Origin: JADKAV01 sp963769435
GTDB taxonomy: Bacteria; Actinomycetota; Actinomycetes; S36-B12; UBA10799
Length of the DNA stretch: 64,000 nt
Direction: 5' to 3'
Assembly: GCA_963769435.1 (NCBI GenBank)
Contig: CAVYLN010000001.1
Coordinates: 682,001-746,000, forward strand
Both the position numbers and the translations under genes were made by a program. The first letter of the stretch is position 1. Every line of letters begins with the position of its first letter. Below are positions 33,653 to 42,761 of the stretch, piece after piece. The notes under the pieces were generated by a model. It saw only the letters and a program-made list of their open reading frames with translations. It did no database searches and was not told the DNA's origin.

Positions 33653-35308
33653 GTGATCGGTGACGATCAAGTGATGTACGGCCCCTACGGCCCGCGCCGC
33701 GTGACATATGCCGACTACACAGCCAGTGGCAGGGCCTTGGGTTTCATCGAGGACTTCATCCGGGATGAGGTCCTGCCCCGGTACGCCAACACCCACACTG
33801 AGAGTTCGGGAACCGGACTGCAGACCACACGTCTGCGCGAGGACGCCCGCAGAATCATCCGGGAGGCACTGAACGCCGGGGACGCGGCAGTGATCTTCTG
33901 CGGCTCCGGATCAACAGCGGCCATCAACAAACTCGTGGGGATCCTCAACATCCGGATCCCCGCGGACCTCGACCGGCGGTTCGGCCTGCGCGCGCATGTC
34001 CCGGAGGATCAGCGCCCGGTCGTCTTCGTGGGTCCCTACGAACACCACAGCAACGAACTCCCGTGGCGTGAATCGATCGCGACGGTGGTCACCATCCCAG
34101 AGGACGCGGACGGCCATATCGATGTCGAGTCACTGCGCGCCGCACTTGTCGCACACGCGCACCGACCGCTCAAGATCGGGTCCTTCAGCGCAGCCTCGAA
34201 CGTCACCGGCATCGTGACCGACACCGGCGGCATCTCACACCTGTTGCACGAGCACGGGGCCTTGGCCTTCTGGGACTACGCGGCCGCGGGACCCTACGTC
34301 GAGATCGACATGAATCCTGCGGACGAACTCGCCTACGCGGATGCCGTGTTCCTGTCGCCGCACAAGTTCATCGGCGGGCCGGGCACCCCGGGTCTGCTGG
34401 TGGTCCGGCCCGAGGTGGTCACCAATACCGTTCCGGAGGCGGTCGGCGGAGGCACTGTGGCCTACGTGAACCCCGAGGACCACCTGTATCTCGAAGACAT
34501 CGAGCACCGGGAGGAGGCCGGGACGCCGGCGATCGTGGAGTCCATCCGGGCAGGCTTGGTCTTCCAGCTGAAGCAGGCGGTGGGGGTCGATGTGATCCGT
34601 GCACACGAGGAGGACTTCCTGCGCCGAGCGATCGCGGCATGGAGCCTGCATCCGAACATCGAGATCCTCGGCAACCTGGATGCCGACCGGTTGTCCATCG
34701 TGAGTTTCGTCATCCGCCGGCCGGGAGGCATGTACCTGCACCACAACCTGGTCGTCGCGATCCTGAACGACCTGTTCGGAATCCAGTCGCGGGGTGGCTG
34801 CTCGTGTGCCGGACCCTACGGTCACCGCCTCCTTGGCATCGACGTGGAACGATCACACGAGTTCCAGACCGAGATCGCACGCGGATGTGAGGGGATCAAG
34901 CCCGGCTGGGTCCGCGTGAACTTCAACTACTTCATCTCCGAGGCAGTGTTCGCATACGTTGTCGAGGCCGTGGAACTCATCGCCGAACTCGGCTATCGGC
35001 TGATGGAGGACTACCACTTCGAACAGGACACGGGGCTGTGGCGCCACCGCAGCGGTCCGGTGGAGCCACCCCTGCGACTGAACCAGGTGCACTACGTCGA
35101 CGGCGTCTTGACCTATCCGCATCACGACGACACAGCCGGCGAGGAGGCTCTTGTCGACTACCTCGCAAAGGCCAGGCGCCTCTTGGAGGAGAAGGCGGAT
35201 CCGAACGCGTCGGCACCCTCGGGCATATCGCCAGAGTTCGAACATCTACGGTGGTTCGAACTCCCGGGCAGTTGTATGAGTGAGGCCTCTACCGCGACCG
35301 GAAACTGA
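33653..35308 (+). CDS. Class V aminotransferase-fold PLP enzyme (cysteine desulfurase-like)
   Basis: A PLP-dependent protein of at least 551 residues. The PLP lysine is K238 in SPHKFIGGPGTPG, ADYTASGRAL lies at the N-terminus, and RGGCSCAGPYGH (C383, C385) lies where SufS/NifS-type enzymes carry their mobile Cys loop. It is longer than cysteine desulfurases (about 400) and has a C-terminal extension of roughly 100 residues, as in a large uncharacterised branch of the family. Sequence upstream of GTG 33653 in the same frame (AIRGAV) also looks coding, and a promoter-linked ATG at 33586 is out of frame by one base. Substrate unknown. Confidence 0.75.
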   Translation: MIGDDQVMYGPYGPRRVTYADYTASGRALGFIEDFIRDEVLPRYANTHTESSGTGLQTTRLREDARRIIREALNAGDAAVIFCGSGSTAAINKLVGILNIRIPADLDRRFGLRAHVPEDQRPVVFVGPYEHHSNELPWRESIATVVTIPEDADGHIDVESLRAALVAHAHRPLKIGSFSAASNVTGIVTDTGGISHLLHEHGALAFWDYAAAGPYVEIDMNPADELAYADAVFLSPHKFIGGPGTPGLLVVRPEVVTNTVPEAVGGGTVAYVNPEDHLYLEDIEHREEAGTPAIVESIRAGLVFQLKQAVGVDVIRAHEEDFLRRAIAAWSLHPNIEILGNLDADRLSIVSFVIRRPGGMYLHHNLVVAILNDLFGIQSRGGCSCAGPYGHRLLGIDVERSHEFQTEIARGCEGIKPGWVRVNFNYFISEAVFAYVVEAVELIAELGYRLMEDYHFEQDTGLWRHRSGPVEPPLRLNQVHYVDGVLTYPHHDDTAGEEALVDYLAKARRLLEEKADPNASAPSGISPEFEHLRWFELPGSCMSEASTATGN

Positions 35309-37040
35309 CAGTCGAACTGATGCCCTTGGCGAAACCCTTGAACGGCGACGACACGACACGGTAGGTGTAACTGGCGTTCTTGACGGTCGGGACGACGCGG
35401 AAGCGGTACTTGCCCTTGGCGTTGGTGCGGGTCTTGCCCAGGGTCACCCAGCGGCCGTCAAGCAACCGCTGCCGCTTGACCTGGACCTTCGCCCTGCCGG
35501 GGGTGATGGTTCCACTGAGGCGGACCTTCTGCCCGGTCACGGCCACCACCGATCGGTTGACGCTCACGGCGGCCCGCACCTTCGTCCGCACCGTCGCGCT
35601 GCGCGCAGCCTTGCGGGTGCCGGTGCTGGAGACCTTCACCCGGAAGGAACTGGTCTTCTTCGGGGAGTGCCGGAACACCACCTGCCCGGACTTCGACACC
35701 GACTTGCTCGCCACATTGCGCCATCCGCCCTTGCCCTGCGGGTTCTTCTGCAGCGTGGCCCGCCCACCGCCATCGGGCTGGCCGTCCTTTGCCACCTGCG
35801 CGGTGATGGTGCCCTTCTGTCCCCGGGTGACGTACTTCGGCGCACCGATCTTCACGCTGCCGCTCTTGCGGGCGCCGGGCTTCGCCTTCTGCACTCCAAC
35901 GGCATCGCGGACCGCGGGCCATTGCGCAGCGGACTCGCCTCCGATCGTCCACAGTGCGGCGCCGGCCAGACCTGTCGACCGCGCGACCCTCACCCGGTCG
36001 GCCACGGATTTCGCGTCAGCGAAGAAAGCGCGCCGGGTCACCGTGCAGTCGGTCTTCTCCCCCTTGGCGTTGAGCCCCTGGTACACGATCGTGTACTGCA
36101 CTGTCAGCTCTCCGGAGGCATCCCGGGACACCTGGTTGGGCGAGACACCGTCCTTGGCCAACGAGGAGAGCGCACCGGCGGCAGTCATGGAGTAGTTGCT
36201 GTCGTTGATGTCCTGGCCGACCGGGCACTTGCCGGAGGTCCCGACATGCCAGTTCCGGCCGTAGACGGGAACGCCCAACTGCACCTTGCTGCCCGGCAAC
36301 TGGGTCGGCGCGAACGCCGCCACCTTCTGCACCCAACTCAGCGGTGCGATCGGCCCGGGGCTGCCGACCGAGTAGTCGTAGGCCATGATCCGCAGCAGAT
36401 CGACCGACTTGCCCATCGCCGCGTAGTCGTAGACCCAGTAGCCACTCGAGGAGTCGTAGTCGTCGTCGTACATCGGGGGCACGGTGACGGCCAGCGACTT
36501 ACCCTCGGCATGAAGGGCATCGGCCAGCTCGGACACGAACGCCACCCAGTTCGGCCGGGTGGCCGACCATGATGCACTCCCGTCGCTGAAGGCGAACGTC
36601 TCGTAGTCCAGGTCGATCCCGTCGTAGCCGTTGCTCAGCACCAGTTGCACGATGTCGTTCACGTGCGCAGCGCGCTTCGACTTCGACGCCAAAGTCGTGG
36701 CCATGCGCCCCTTGCCGGAGCCGTCGGTGATGGAGGGGAGGATCTTCACACCCTGGCCCCGCAGCTTGGCCAGTGCCGCAGCCTGGGCGGTCGAGGACAG
36801 GTGGTTGTGGATGTAGATCGAACTGCCGTTCCACCGGGCGTCGTGCCAGAACGGGGAAATGTCGCTGAAGAGGTCCGAGTTGGTCAGGAAACTGCTGCTG
36901 GAGGTCTCGGTGGACCAGTAGGGGAGCCATCCGGACATGAAGCGTCGCGGCTCGTCGGCAGCATGGACCGGCACCACGGCTGTCGCCGTGAGGCAGCCGG
37001 CAGCCAGTGCAGCGGCTATCCCAGCGCCCCGGCGCTTCAT
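35289..37040 (-). CDS. Secreted glycoside hydrolase family 18 protein with Ig-like tail
   Basis: A 583-residue exported protein: signal peptide (residues 1-27, ending VHA), then a GH18 barrel of about 350 residues with the catalytic signature DGIDLDYE (catalytic Glu about residue 147), SVDLLRIMAYDY and GAALWTIGGE. Two basic, beta-rich repeats of about 90 residues follow, ending in VSFRSR. The barrel resembles spore-lysin/YaaH and chitinase-like proteins, so the target may be peptidoglycan or chitin. GGGGAGG lies four bases before ATG 37040. It overlaps the end of the convergent PLP gene by 20 bases. Confidence 0.87.
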   Translation of the reverse strand: MKRRGAGIAAALAAGCLTATAVVPVHAADEPRRFMSGWLPYWSTETSSSSFLTNSDLFSDISPFWHDARWNGSSIYIHNHLSSTAQAAALAKLRGQGVKILPSITDGSGKGRMATTLASKSKRAAHVNDIVQLVLSNGYDGIDLDYETFAFSDGSASWSATRPNWVAFVSELADALHAEGKSLAVTVPPMYDDDYDSSSGYWVYDYAAMGKSVDLLRIMAYDYSVGSPGPIAPLSWVQKVAAFAPTQLPGSKVQLGVPVYGRNWHVGTSGKCPVGQDINDSNYSMTAAGALSSLAKDGVSPNQVSRDASGELTVQYTIVYQGLNAKGEKTDCTVTRRAFFADAKSVADRVRVARSTGLAGAALWTIGGESAAQWPAVRDAVGVQKAKPGARKSGSVKIGAPKYVTRGQKGTITAQVAKDGQPDGGGRATLQKNPQGKGGWRNVASKSVSKSGQVVFRHSPKKTSSFRVKVSSTGTRKAARSATVRTKVRAAVSVNRSVVAVTGQKVRLSGTITPGRAKVQVKRQRLLDGRWVTLGKTRTNAKGKYRFRVVPTVKNASYTYRVVSSPFKGFAKGISSTVSFRSR

Positions 37041-37241
37041 CAAGCCTCCCCAGGCTGTAGTCGGTTCAGTTCAGACACAACATCGACACGCAGTGTCCCA
37101 AACATGAACTGCGCCTCTCAAAGTGTAGCCATCGGGCCTCGGTACTGTCGTCTCCGTCCGACTTTCGGTCAGTAGCGCGACTCAGAGGTCATCGATGACC
37201 GTGCAGGCGATCGTGGTGCGGGGTACGGGGCGACGTCGGGT

Positions 37242-37247
37242 TACCGT
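37242..37247 (+). promoter_or_regulatory. -10 box of a near-leaderless dacB promoter
   Basis: TACCGT eight bases before ATG 37256; no Shine-Dalgarno is visible. Confidence 0.45.
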
Positions 37248-37255
37248 TTGTACCC

Positions 37256-38707
37256 ATGCGCGTATTGATCGGTCTCTGTACCTCCGCCCTGCTGCTGGGC
37301 GCCGCTCCCGCCCACGCGGACCCCAGTGCCGGCGATTCCCTGGCCCAGCGCGCCGAGGCAGCCGCGGCGGAAGCACGGATCGCGGCGCGCGTCTCGAGTG
37401 CACGGGTGAACGCGACCGCAGCGTTCCTGATCCCGCTGCGGATCAACAACCCCAGGATCGGAAGGTCGTTCGGCTTCGACGTGGTGGACGCGAACACCGG
37501 CGAGTCCGTCTATTCGACATCGGCCACCGCGTCTCTGCGGCCAGCATCCAACATGAAGATCGTCACTGCTCTGACCGCGTTGAAGGTCCTGGGGCCGCAG
37601 ACACGCATGACGACCTCGACCTACGTCCCCAAGCGCGGCCAGGTCATCCTGCGCGGCGGCGGCGACACGATGCTCACCTCCAGCAGTCTCACGACGCTGG
37701 CCAGATCCACCGCCGCCTATCTGAAGTCGAACCGACTGCGTCCCGGCTGGCGGCAACCACCCGCCTACCGCCCATCGACTTGCACGATCAACGGCAAGAC
37801 CCGCAGGTCCACGGCGAAACGGCCGTGCCCGCTGGTAACCCCGCCGAAGAAGCGCAAGGCCGTGAAGGTCTTCGTCGACGACTCGCTGTATCGGAAACCA
37901 TCTCGCGGGCCGGGCTGGACCTCTTCCTACCAACCCAGCGTGGTGCGCCCGGTGCGTTCCTTGGGCCGGATCGGCGTCTACCAGTGGGACAGCGCGAAGG
38001 AGGCGGGTGCGGTGTTCGCATCCGCCCTGCGATCGGCCGGTCTGAAAGCGCGTATCCGCGGCCATCGCGACGTCTCTGAGGGCATGGCGGAAGCCGCGTC
38101 GGTCAGCAGCAACACCGTCGCCTCCCAGGTCAGGTACATGCTCCAGGTCAGCGAGAACAACGTCGCTGAGATGCTCTACCGGCAGGTAGCGGTGGCGCGG
38201 GAACGACGGGGCAGCTGGAAGGGCGGGCGGCTCGCTGCCCGCGACACGCTGCGGGAACTCGGGCTGTCCACGAAGTCCCTCAAACTGCTCGATGGCAGCG
38301 GTGTGTCCCGCGACGACCGGCTCACACCCAGGTTCCTCACGGACCTGCTGGCGGTGGCCCTGCGTACCGATGAACACCCGGAGTTCGAGTCGTTCCTCGA
38401 TTCGCTGCCGGTGGGGGGGCGAACCGGCACCCTTTCCTCGAGCACCGCGAGGTTCACCACCTATCCGAGCAAGTGCGCCGCCGGCAAGGTCTACGCCAAG
38501 ACTGGGACGCTGTTCGACACCATCGGCCTGTCCGGCTACACGCGGGCGCAGGACGGGGAACTGAAGATCTTCGCAGCACTGGTCAACGACCGGCCGCAGT
38601 CCTACAGCCCGCTGTCCACGCGGCAGGCCGTGGACGGGCTCGTCGCCACGGTCAACGGTTGCTGGGGACCCACCAAGAAGACGGGCAACCCGCCGCCGCT
38701 CGACTGA
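37256..38707 (+). CDS. dacB: D-alanyl-D-alanine carboxypeptidase/endopeptidase (PBP4, S13 family)
   Basis: A 483-residue exported DD-peptidase that trims or opens peptidoglycan crosslinks. After a signal peptide (residues 1-21), the SxxK motif is SNMK (S98, K101), the SxN motif is SENN, and the third motif is KTGTL. A domain insertion between SxxK and SxN is normal for PBP4; here it is basic and carries two cysteines (STCTINGK, KRPCPL). It lies divergent from the GH18 gene, giving a pair of wall-active enzymes. Confidence 0.93.
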   Translation: MRVLIGLCTSALLLGAAPAHADPSAGDSLAQRAEAAAAEARIAARVSSARVNATAAFLIPLRINNPRIGRSFGFDVVDANTGESVYSTSATASLRPASNMKIVTALTALKVLGPQTRMTTSTYVPKRGQVILRGGGDTMLTSSSLTTLARSTAAYLKSNRLRPGWRQPPAYRPSTCTINGKTRRSTAKRPCPLVTPPKKRKAVKVFVDDSLYRKPSRGPGWTSSYQPSVVRPVRSLGRIGVYQWDSAKEAGAVFASALRSAGLKARIRGHRDVSEGMAEAASVSSNTVASQVRYMLQVSENNVAEMLYRQVAVARERRGSWKGGRLAARDTLRELGLSTKSLKLLDGSGVSRDDRLTPRFLTDLLAVALRTDEHPEFESFLDSLPVGGRTGTLSSSTARFTTYPSKCAAGKVYAKTGTLFDTIGLSGYTRAQDGELKIFAALVNDRPQSYSPLSTRQAVDGLVATVNGCWGPTKKTGNPPPLD

Positions 38708-38714
38708 ACGAGGC

Positions 38715-39344
38715 TCAGCGCAGTCTGCTGGCGATCGCGTCGCGTGCAGACACCAAGTCCGTGAGCATCGCCTCATCCGGGGTCTGCAGTGCGTAGACGC
38801 CGACCACCGCCTCGATCCCGGGAACACTCAGCGCTGCGGCGGCCGAGGCCACCGAACCAGGCGCCCGGGCCGGCGACACCACGGGGCGCATGTCGCCTCT
38901 TCGTGACAGCAGGACCGCCTGCCCTGCCGCGCTGTCATCCAGTCCGGAGCGGGATCCCACGCGCGCGCCGACGAAGACCTCGGCGCGCGGAGGTTCGGCC
39001 ACGGCCACCACCACCAGGCCTTCGGCCCCGTCGGTGATCGCGAGGTACGCGGTGGCGGTCGTTCCGTCGGCGAGTCTGCGCAACGGAGGCAGCGCCGCCT
39101 CCCGCAGCAGCGGCTGAACCTGCCTGGCGAGCCCGATGAGCCCGAGTCCGACGTGGCACCGGCCATCTGCCGCCCTGCGCAGGAGTGCGTGCTTCTCCAG
39201 CGTCACCACGAGGCGATAGACGACCGTGCGACCGATGCCGAGTTCGGAAGCGATCTCGCTGACCCGCATCCCCTCACCGGTGTCGGCGAGCAGAGTGAGC
39301 AGGGTCAGCCCACGGTCCAGCGTTTGGGACGTTTCCGCGCTCAT
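38715..39344 (-). CDS. IclR family transcriptional regulator
   Basis: A 209-residue DNA-binding regulator. The winged helix-turn-helix (about residues 8-65) reads LDRGLTLLTLLADTGEGMRV and IGRTVVYRLVVTLE, followed by a reduced IclR ligand domain; the family is usually about 250 residues, so the effector domain is short. ATG 39344 lies seven bases after GACAGT; GTG 39347 is directly upstream and also possible. It is convergent with dacB. The target operon and ligand are unknown. Confidence 0.85.
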   Translation of the reverse strand: MSAETSQTLDRGLTLLTLLADTGEGMRVSEIASELGIGRTVVYRLVVTLEKHALLRRAADGRCHVGLGLIGLARQVQPLLREAALPPLRRLADGTTATAYLAITDGAEGLVVVAVAEPPRAEVFVGARVGSRSGLDDSAAGQAVLLSRRGDMRPVVSPARAPGSVASAAAALSVPGIEAVVGVYALQTPDEAMLTDLVSARDAIASRLR

Positions 39345-39436
39345 CACAACTACTGTCTCTCCCCGCGACCGCTTCTGCCCATCACCGTGACGGGAGTGTC
39401 GGGGTTCTTAACGTGGTTCGTACCTGGGCCGGGTGG

Positions 39437-39739
39437 TCAGCCCTCGCCATCACCGTCATCTCCACGGTGAGGCAGCCCCTTGTAGATGGCCTCACATGCC
39501 GGGCACACCGGGAATCTCGACGGATCCCGATTGGGCACCCACACCTTGCCGCACAAGGCGATCACGGGTTCGCCCAGGACGGCACTGGCCACGATCTTGT
39601 CCTTCTTGACGTAGTGCGCGAACCGCTCGTGGTCGCCCTCCTCAACGACCGGTTCGGCCTCGACGAGGGTGTCCCCGGACAATCCCGGGGTCTCCAGGGG
39701 ACCTGTTGACGAACTATCCAGACGATGTGAAACAGCCAT
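39437..39739 (-). CDS. DUF3039 family protein
   Basis: A 100-residue actinobacterial protein with the conserved core HERFAHYVKKDKIVASAVLG followed by PVIALCGKVWVP and FPVCPACEAIYKGL. The CxxC pair with an upstream Cys suggests a small metal-binding site. Function is unknown. The ATG follows TAGACT (39747-39752) by seven bases. Confidence 0.85.
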   Translation of the reverse strand: MAVSHRLDSSSTGPLETPGLSGDTLVEAEPVVEEGDHERFAHYVKKDKIVASAVLGEPVIALCGKVWVPNRDPSRFPVCPACEAIYKGLPHRGDDGDGEG

Positions 39740-40109
39740 ACGTATGAGTCTACGTGACCCAGATCACAGCACCATGGCGCCGCTGTATAACGCAGCGTGA
39801 GGTCGGATTCTCGCCGGTGATTTCCGAGGTGGACACCGGCGCTGTGACTTAGCGTGTTCGTTTGCGAGTATTCCCTCAGAAGTGGGGAACCGCTTGACGC
39901 CAGAGTGATTACTCTGCGCATAATGACGACGAACGGTTGATGCCTAGACCGACCGAATGGACGATGCCCTGACCGTTCACTGTGAGTAGCGTTCAACTCG
40001 TGGTCAAAGCTCGTCGATACTCCAAAAGAAGTACGGAGAGCATGGGAATCCACTCACGGATGTGAGTGGCCGTCGCCGGCGGACAGCCGGCGGATAGGAG
40101 AAGGTCCGG
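39740..40109 (+). promoter_or_regulatory. Long upstream region of whiB
   Basis: A 370-base region without a gene. It holds the DUF3039 -10 box, a possible whiB promoter (TTGACG at 39894 and CATAAT at 39919, 19 bases apart) and a hairpin at about 40075-40094 (CGCCGGC-loop-GCCGGCG) just ahead of the whiB ribosome-binding site. If that promoter is right, the whiB leader is about 180 bases, unusual beside the many leaderless genes here. Confidence 0.35.
39747..39752 (-). promoter_or_regulatory. -10 box of a leaderless DUF3039 promoter
   Basis: TAGACT on the minus strand, seven bases before ATG 39739. Confidence 0.5.
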
Positions 40110-40484
40110 ATGCCGCAACAACCCCTGTCACAGGTACCTGCCGACGCCACGTGGGATTGGCAGGAAGTCGGATCATGCCGGGAGGCGGACCCGGAACTCT
40201 TCTTCCACCCGCAGAACGAGCGTGGTCTCGCCCGCCTTCGCAGGGACCGAGCAGCCAAAGCCGTCTGCGCACGATGTGACGTCCGGATCGACTGCGCCGA
40301 CTACGCGATCCGCGCCCGTGAACCCTACGGTGTGTGGGGCGGGCTGACCGAGGAGGAACGCGAGCGCGTCTACGTGCGCATCACGCTGGCCCAGTTCCCC
40401 CGTCAGCGTGGCGAGGGCGCGGTGGCCGCAGCGGCGGAGATCTCGGAAGCCGTGTCCCCCGGCGCCCTGGGCGTCGTTTCCTGA
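40110..40484 (+). CDS. WhiB family iron-sulfur transcriptional regulator (WhiB1/WhiB2-like)
   Basis: A 124-residue regulator binding a [4Fe-4S] cluster through C23, C53, C56 and C62, followed by the GVWGG turn and a basic-acidic helix (LTEEERERVY). ELFFHPQNERG and AKAVCARCDVR resemble the WhiB1/WhiB2 branch, which binds the primary sigma factor and controls cell division or growth genes; the exact subtype needs a tree. The ATG has a strong site, GGAGAAGG, five bases upstream, and a long leader with a hairpin. A strong terminator follows. Confidence 0.92.
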   Translation: MPQQPLSQVPADATWDWQEVGSCREADPELFFHPQNERGLARLRRDRAAKAVCARCDVRIDCADYAIRAREPYGVWGGLTEEERERVYVRITLAQFPRQRGEGAVAAAAEISEAVSPGALGVVS

Positions 40485-40491
40485 AGACTCA

Positions 40492-40526
40492 CGAAGGCGC
40501 CGCCGGTTGTACCGGCGGCGCCTTCG
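40492..40526. terminator. Intrinsic-type terminator after whiB
   Basis: A perfect 16-base-pair stem (40492-40507 with 40511-40526) with a three-base loop, eight bases after the whiB stop and 18 bases before the end of the convergent gene. There is no T-run, but its strength and placement fit a bidirectional terminator. Confidence 0.75.
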
Positions 40527-40543
40527 TCATGTTCGACGGTTCA

Positions 40544-40750
40544 CTACCGCTGGCGTTCCTCGGCGTCCAACTCCTGCAGTAGCCGACGGTACGCCCGGAA
40601 ACTCAGCACCGTGGCCACCGCAAGGACAGCGGCTGCGACCGCGTACCCGGCACTGGGCCCGCCGACAGCCGCGATTCCCAGCCAGAGCGTCAGGAACGCG
40701 GACATGGCCGACAGGAAAAGCAACACGTTGCTCTTGGCTGCACCACTCAT
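40544..40750 (-). CDS. Small two-helix membrane protein
   Basis: A 68-residue protein with two hydrophobic helices (about residues 8-26 and 31-50) and a charged C-terminal tail (YRRLLQELDAEERQR). No family is recognised. ATG 40750 gives a compact N-terminus (MSGAAKSN); the longer frame upstream is unlikely because it reaches into the neighbouring terminator region. Confidence 0.55.
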   Translation of the reverse strand: MSGAAKSNVLLFLSAMSAFLTLWLGIAAVGGPSAGYAVAAAVLAVATVLSFRAYRRLLQELDAEERQR

Positions 40751-40823
40751 GCTGAGCAGCCTATGGCAGTCGAAGTGCTCGGCGTGTGAGCGATCCGGTT
40801 GGCAGCGATCGACGGTGATGCGC

Positions 40824-40867
40824 ACATGACAATGGCCCCCGGCCGAGGCAGGGGGCCATTGTCATGT
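40824..40867. terminator. Intrinsic-type terminator after the YfcC-family gene
   Basis: A perfect 17-base-pair stem (40824-40840 with 40851-40867) and a ten-base loop, immediately downstream of the stop of the minus-strand transporter gene. Confidence 0.78.
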
Positions 40868-40872
40868 GTTTG

Positions 40873-42510
40873 TCAGTTGCCACCCAGAGCGGGAATCGCA
40901 GTTCCCAGGGCCAATAGCAGACAGGTCAGGACGAACAGCGTGACCAGTAGCGGCCACACCCACTTGAGGTATCTGTCGTACCTCACCTTCGCGATGGCCA
41001 GACCACCCATGACGATCGCCGAGGTGGGCGTGAACAGGTTCACCCACCCGGAGGCCGACTGGTAGGCCGTCACCACGATTGCCCGACTGACGCCCGCGAA
41101 GTCGCCCAGCGGCGCCATGATCGGCATCGCCAAGGTCGCGTGACCCGAGGACGACGGGACCAGGAACGCCAACGGGATGTTCACCACGAACATCATCACC
41201 GCGAACACCGCACCTGAGAGGTCCGTCACAAGGCTCTCGAGCGAGTGCAGGACCGTATCGGTGATTCCCGAGTTGTTCATCACGACGGTGACGCCACGCG
41301 CGAACGCGATGATGAAAGCCGCTCCGATGAAGTCGCCCATTCCGGTGATGATCGCGTTGACCATGCCTTCCTCACCGAGTCTGCCGATGAGGCCGATGAT
41401 GATCGCCGCGACGAGGAACAGAGCGGCCAACTCCGGGAAGTACCAGTAGAGCGTGATCCGCTCCATCCAGGAGATGTCACCGAGGCCGGGAAGATCCGCC
41501 CACGGGACCACGGAGAAGATCATCAGCACGAACGAGAGCGCGAACACCCACATGACCAACCTCTGGGATCCGGTCATCTCGGGCGGTTCGCCCTCGCTCT
41601 CCATCTCGAGCGCCTTGTCCTCCTCGGTCAGGGGGACAAGGAACTTGTCGGGATGCCCCTTGGTCTTGCGCGCGTACCGCAGCACGAAGAAGATCGAGGT
41701 CGCTGTCAGCACGATGTACATGAGGAACCGCAGCAGGATGCCGTTGCCGAGGTCGATCCCCGCAGCATCGGAGGCGACACCTGTGGCGAAGGGGTTCACA
41801 GTCGAGGCCATGGTGCCCGTCCCGGCTCCCACCAGGATCACCACGGCACCCAACAATCGGTCATACCCCAAGGCCACGAATATGGGCACGATCAGTGCGT
41901 AGAAGCCCAACGTCTCCTCTGCCATGCCGTACGTCGTGCCGCCTAGTGAGAACACCAGCATCAACACGATGATCAGGACGTTGGCTCGCGCTCGATATCG
42001 ATGCGTCAACCGCGCGATGCCGGCGTCCAGCGCGCCGGTCTTGATCGTCACGGTGATGAACGCACCAATGGCCAGCACGAAGAAGAACACCTGGGCGGCA
42101 CCGAAGAGGGAACCGTCGTTGTACGGACCGGTGTTCCCCGGCGCGGTCACAAGTTCGGCAGGCAGACCGTCACAAGTCTTGTCCGCCACCGCCTGCTCCT
42201 CGGCGCTGGGCTCCTCAACCGGTTCCGACAACTCGCGGATACCGTAGAGCCCGTTCACCGGGGACAGCCACAGATCGTAGAGACGCTCCTTGAACGTCAT
42301 CTCCGTCTCTGTCTGCTGGTAGGACGCCGGGATCGGTTTCGGATTGTCCCCGTCACACGATACGTACTGGTAGGACCCCGGTTTGATGACGAACGTCAAG
42401 GCGAAGACCAGCAGCAGCACGAAGAACAGGACCGTGTAGGCCGTCGGGAACTTGAAGCCCTTCTTCTTCTCCGGTTCGGACTCCACCGGAGTCGCATTAT
42501 CGAGTGCCAT
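40873..42510 (-). CDS. YfcC family transporter, probably basic amino acid exchange
   Basis: A 545-residue membrane protein with about 12 helices of the YfcC/DcuC-like ion-transporter superfamily; NPFATGVASDAAGIDLGNG and PSSSGHATLAMPIMAPL are its paired re-entrant-loop-like motifs. A periplasmic loop of about 100 residues with two cysteines follows the first helix. Divergence from arcA-arcB suggests arginine uptake or arginine/ornithine exchange in place of ArcD; that is inference. GGAGAGG lies ahead of ATG 42510; the upstream 48-codon extension of the frame is not used. Confidence 0.85.
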   Translation of the reverse strand: MALDNATPVESEPEKKKGFKFPTAYTVLFFVLLLVFALTFVIKPGSYQYVSCDGDNPKPIPASYQQTETEMTFKERLYDLWLSPVNGLYGIRELSEPVEEPSAEEQAVADKTCDGLPAELVTAPGNTGPYNDGSLFGAAQVFFFVLAIGAFITVTIKTGALDAGIARLTHRYRARANVLIIVLMLVFSLGGTTYGMAEETLGFYALIVPIFVALGYDRLLGAVVILVGAGTGTMASTVNPFATGVASDAAGIDLGNGILLRFLMYIVLTATSIFFVLRYARKTKGHPDKFLVPLTEEDKALEMESEGEPPEMTGSQRLVMWVFALSFVLMIFSVVPWADLPGLGDISWMERITLYWYFPELAALFLVAAIIIGLIGRLGEEGMVNAIITGMGDFIGAAFIIAFARGVTVVMNNSGITDTVLHSLESLVTDLSGAVFAVMMFVVNIPLAFLVPSSSGHATLAMPIMAPLGDFAGVSRAIVVTAYQSASGWVNLFTPTSAIVMGGLAIAKVRYDRYLKWVWPLLVTLFVLTCLLLALGTAIPALGGN

Positions 42511-42761
42511 CGTCGATTCCTCTCCTCGCGAGGCATGGGCAGCCGCGTACGCCCCATTGCTAGCAAATCCGCACCTTCGGTGTCTCGCCAAGCGTGTGGC
42601 GTGTCCGCGAAATCGTCGTCCAAGCCAATCTCGCGTGAACGGATACCAACCCAACGGGTCAAATCCGGCGAGAATGCCCCTTCGAATGGCATACCGCTCA
42701 AAGGTTTACCAAGATCGGAACCGAACCGCGCCGGGCGGTACCTCCACGAAGGGAATCGTGA

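Noticed and set aside
35280..36572. 430-codon open frame antisense to the GH18 gene
   Set aside because: The minus-strand product has signal peptide and GH18 catalytic motif; the plus-strand frame has neither.
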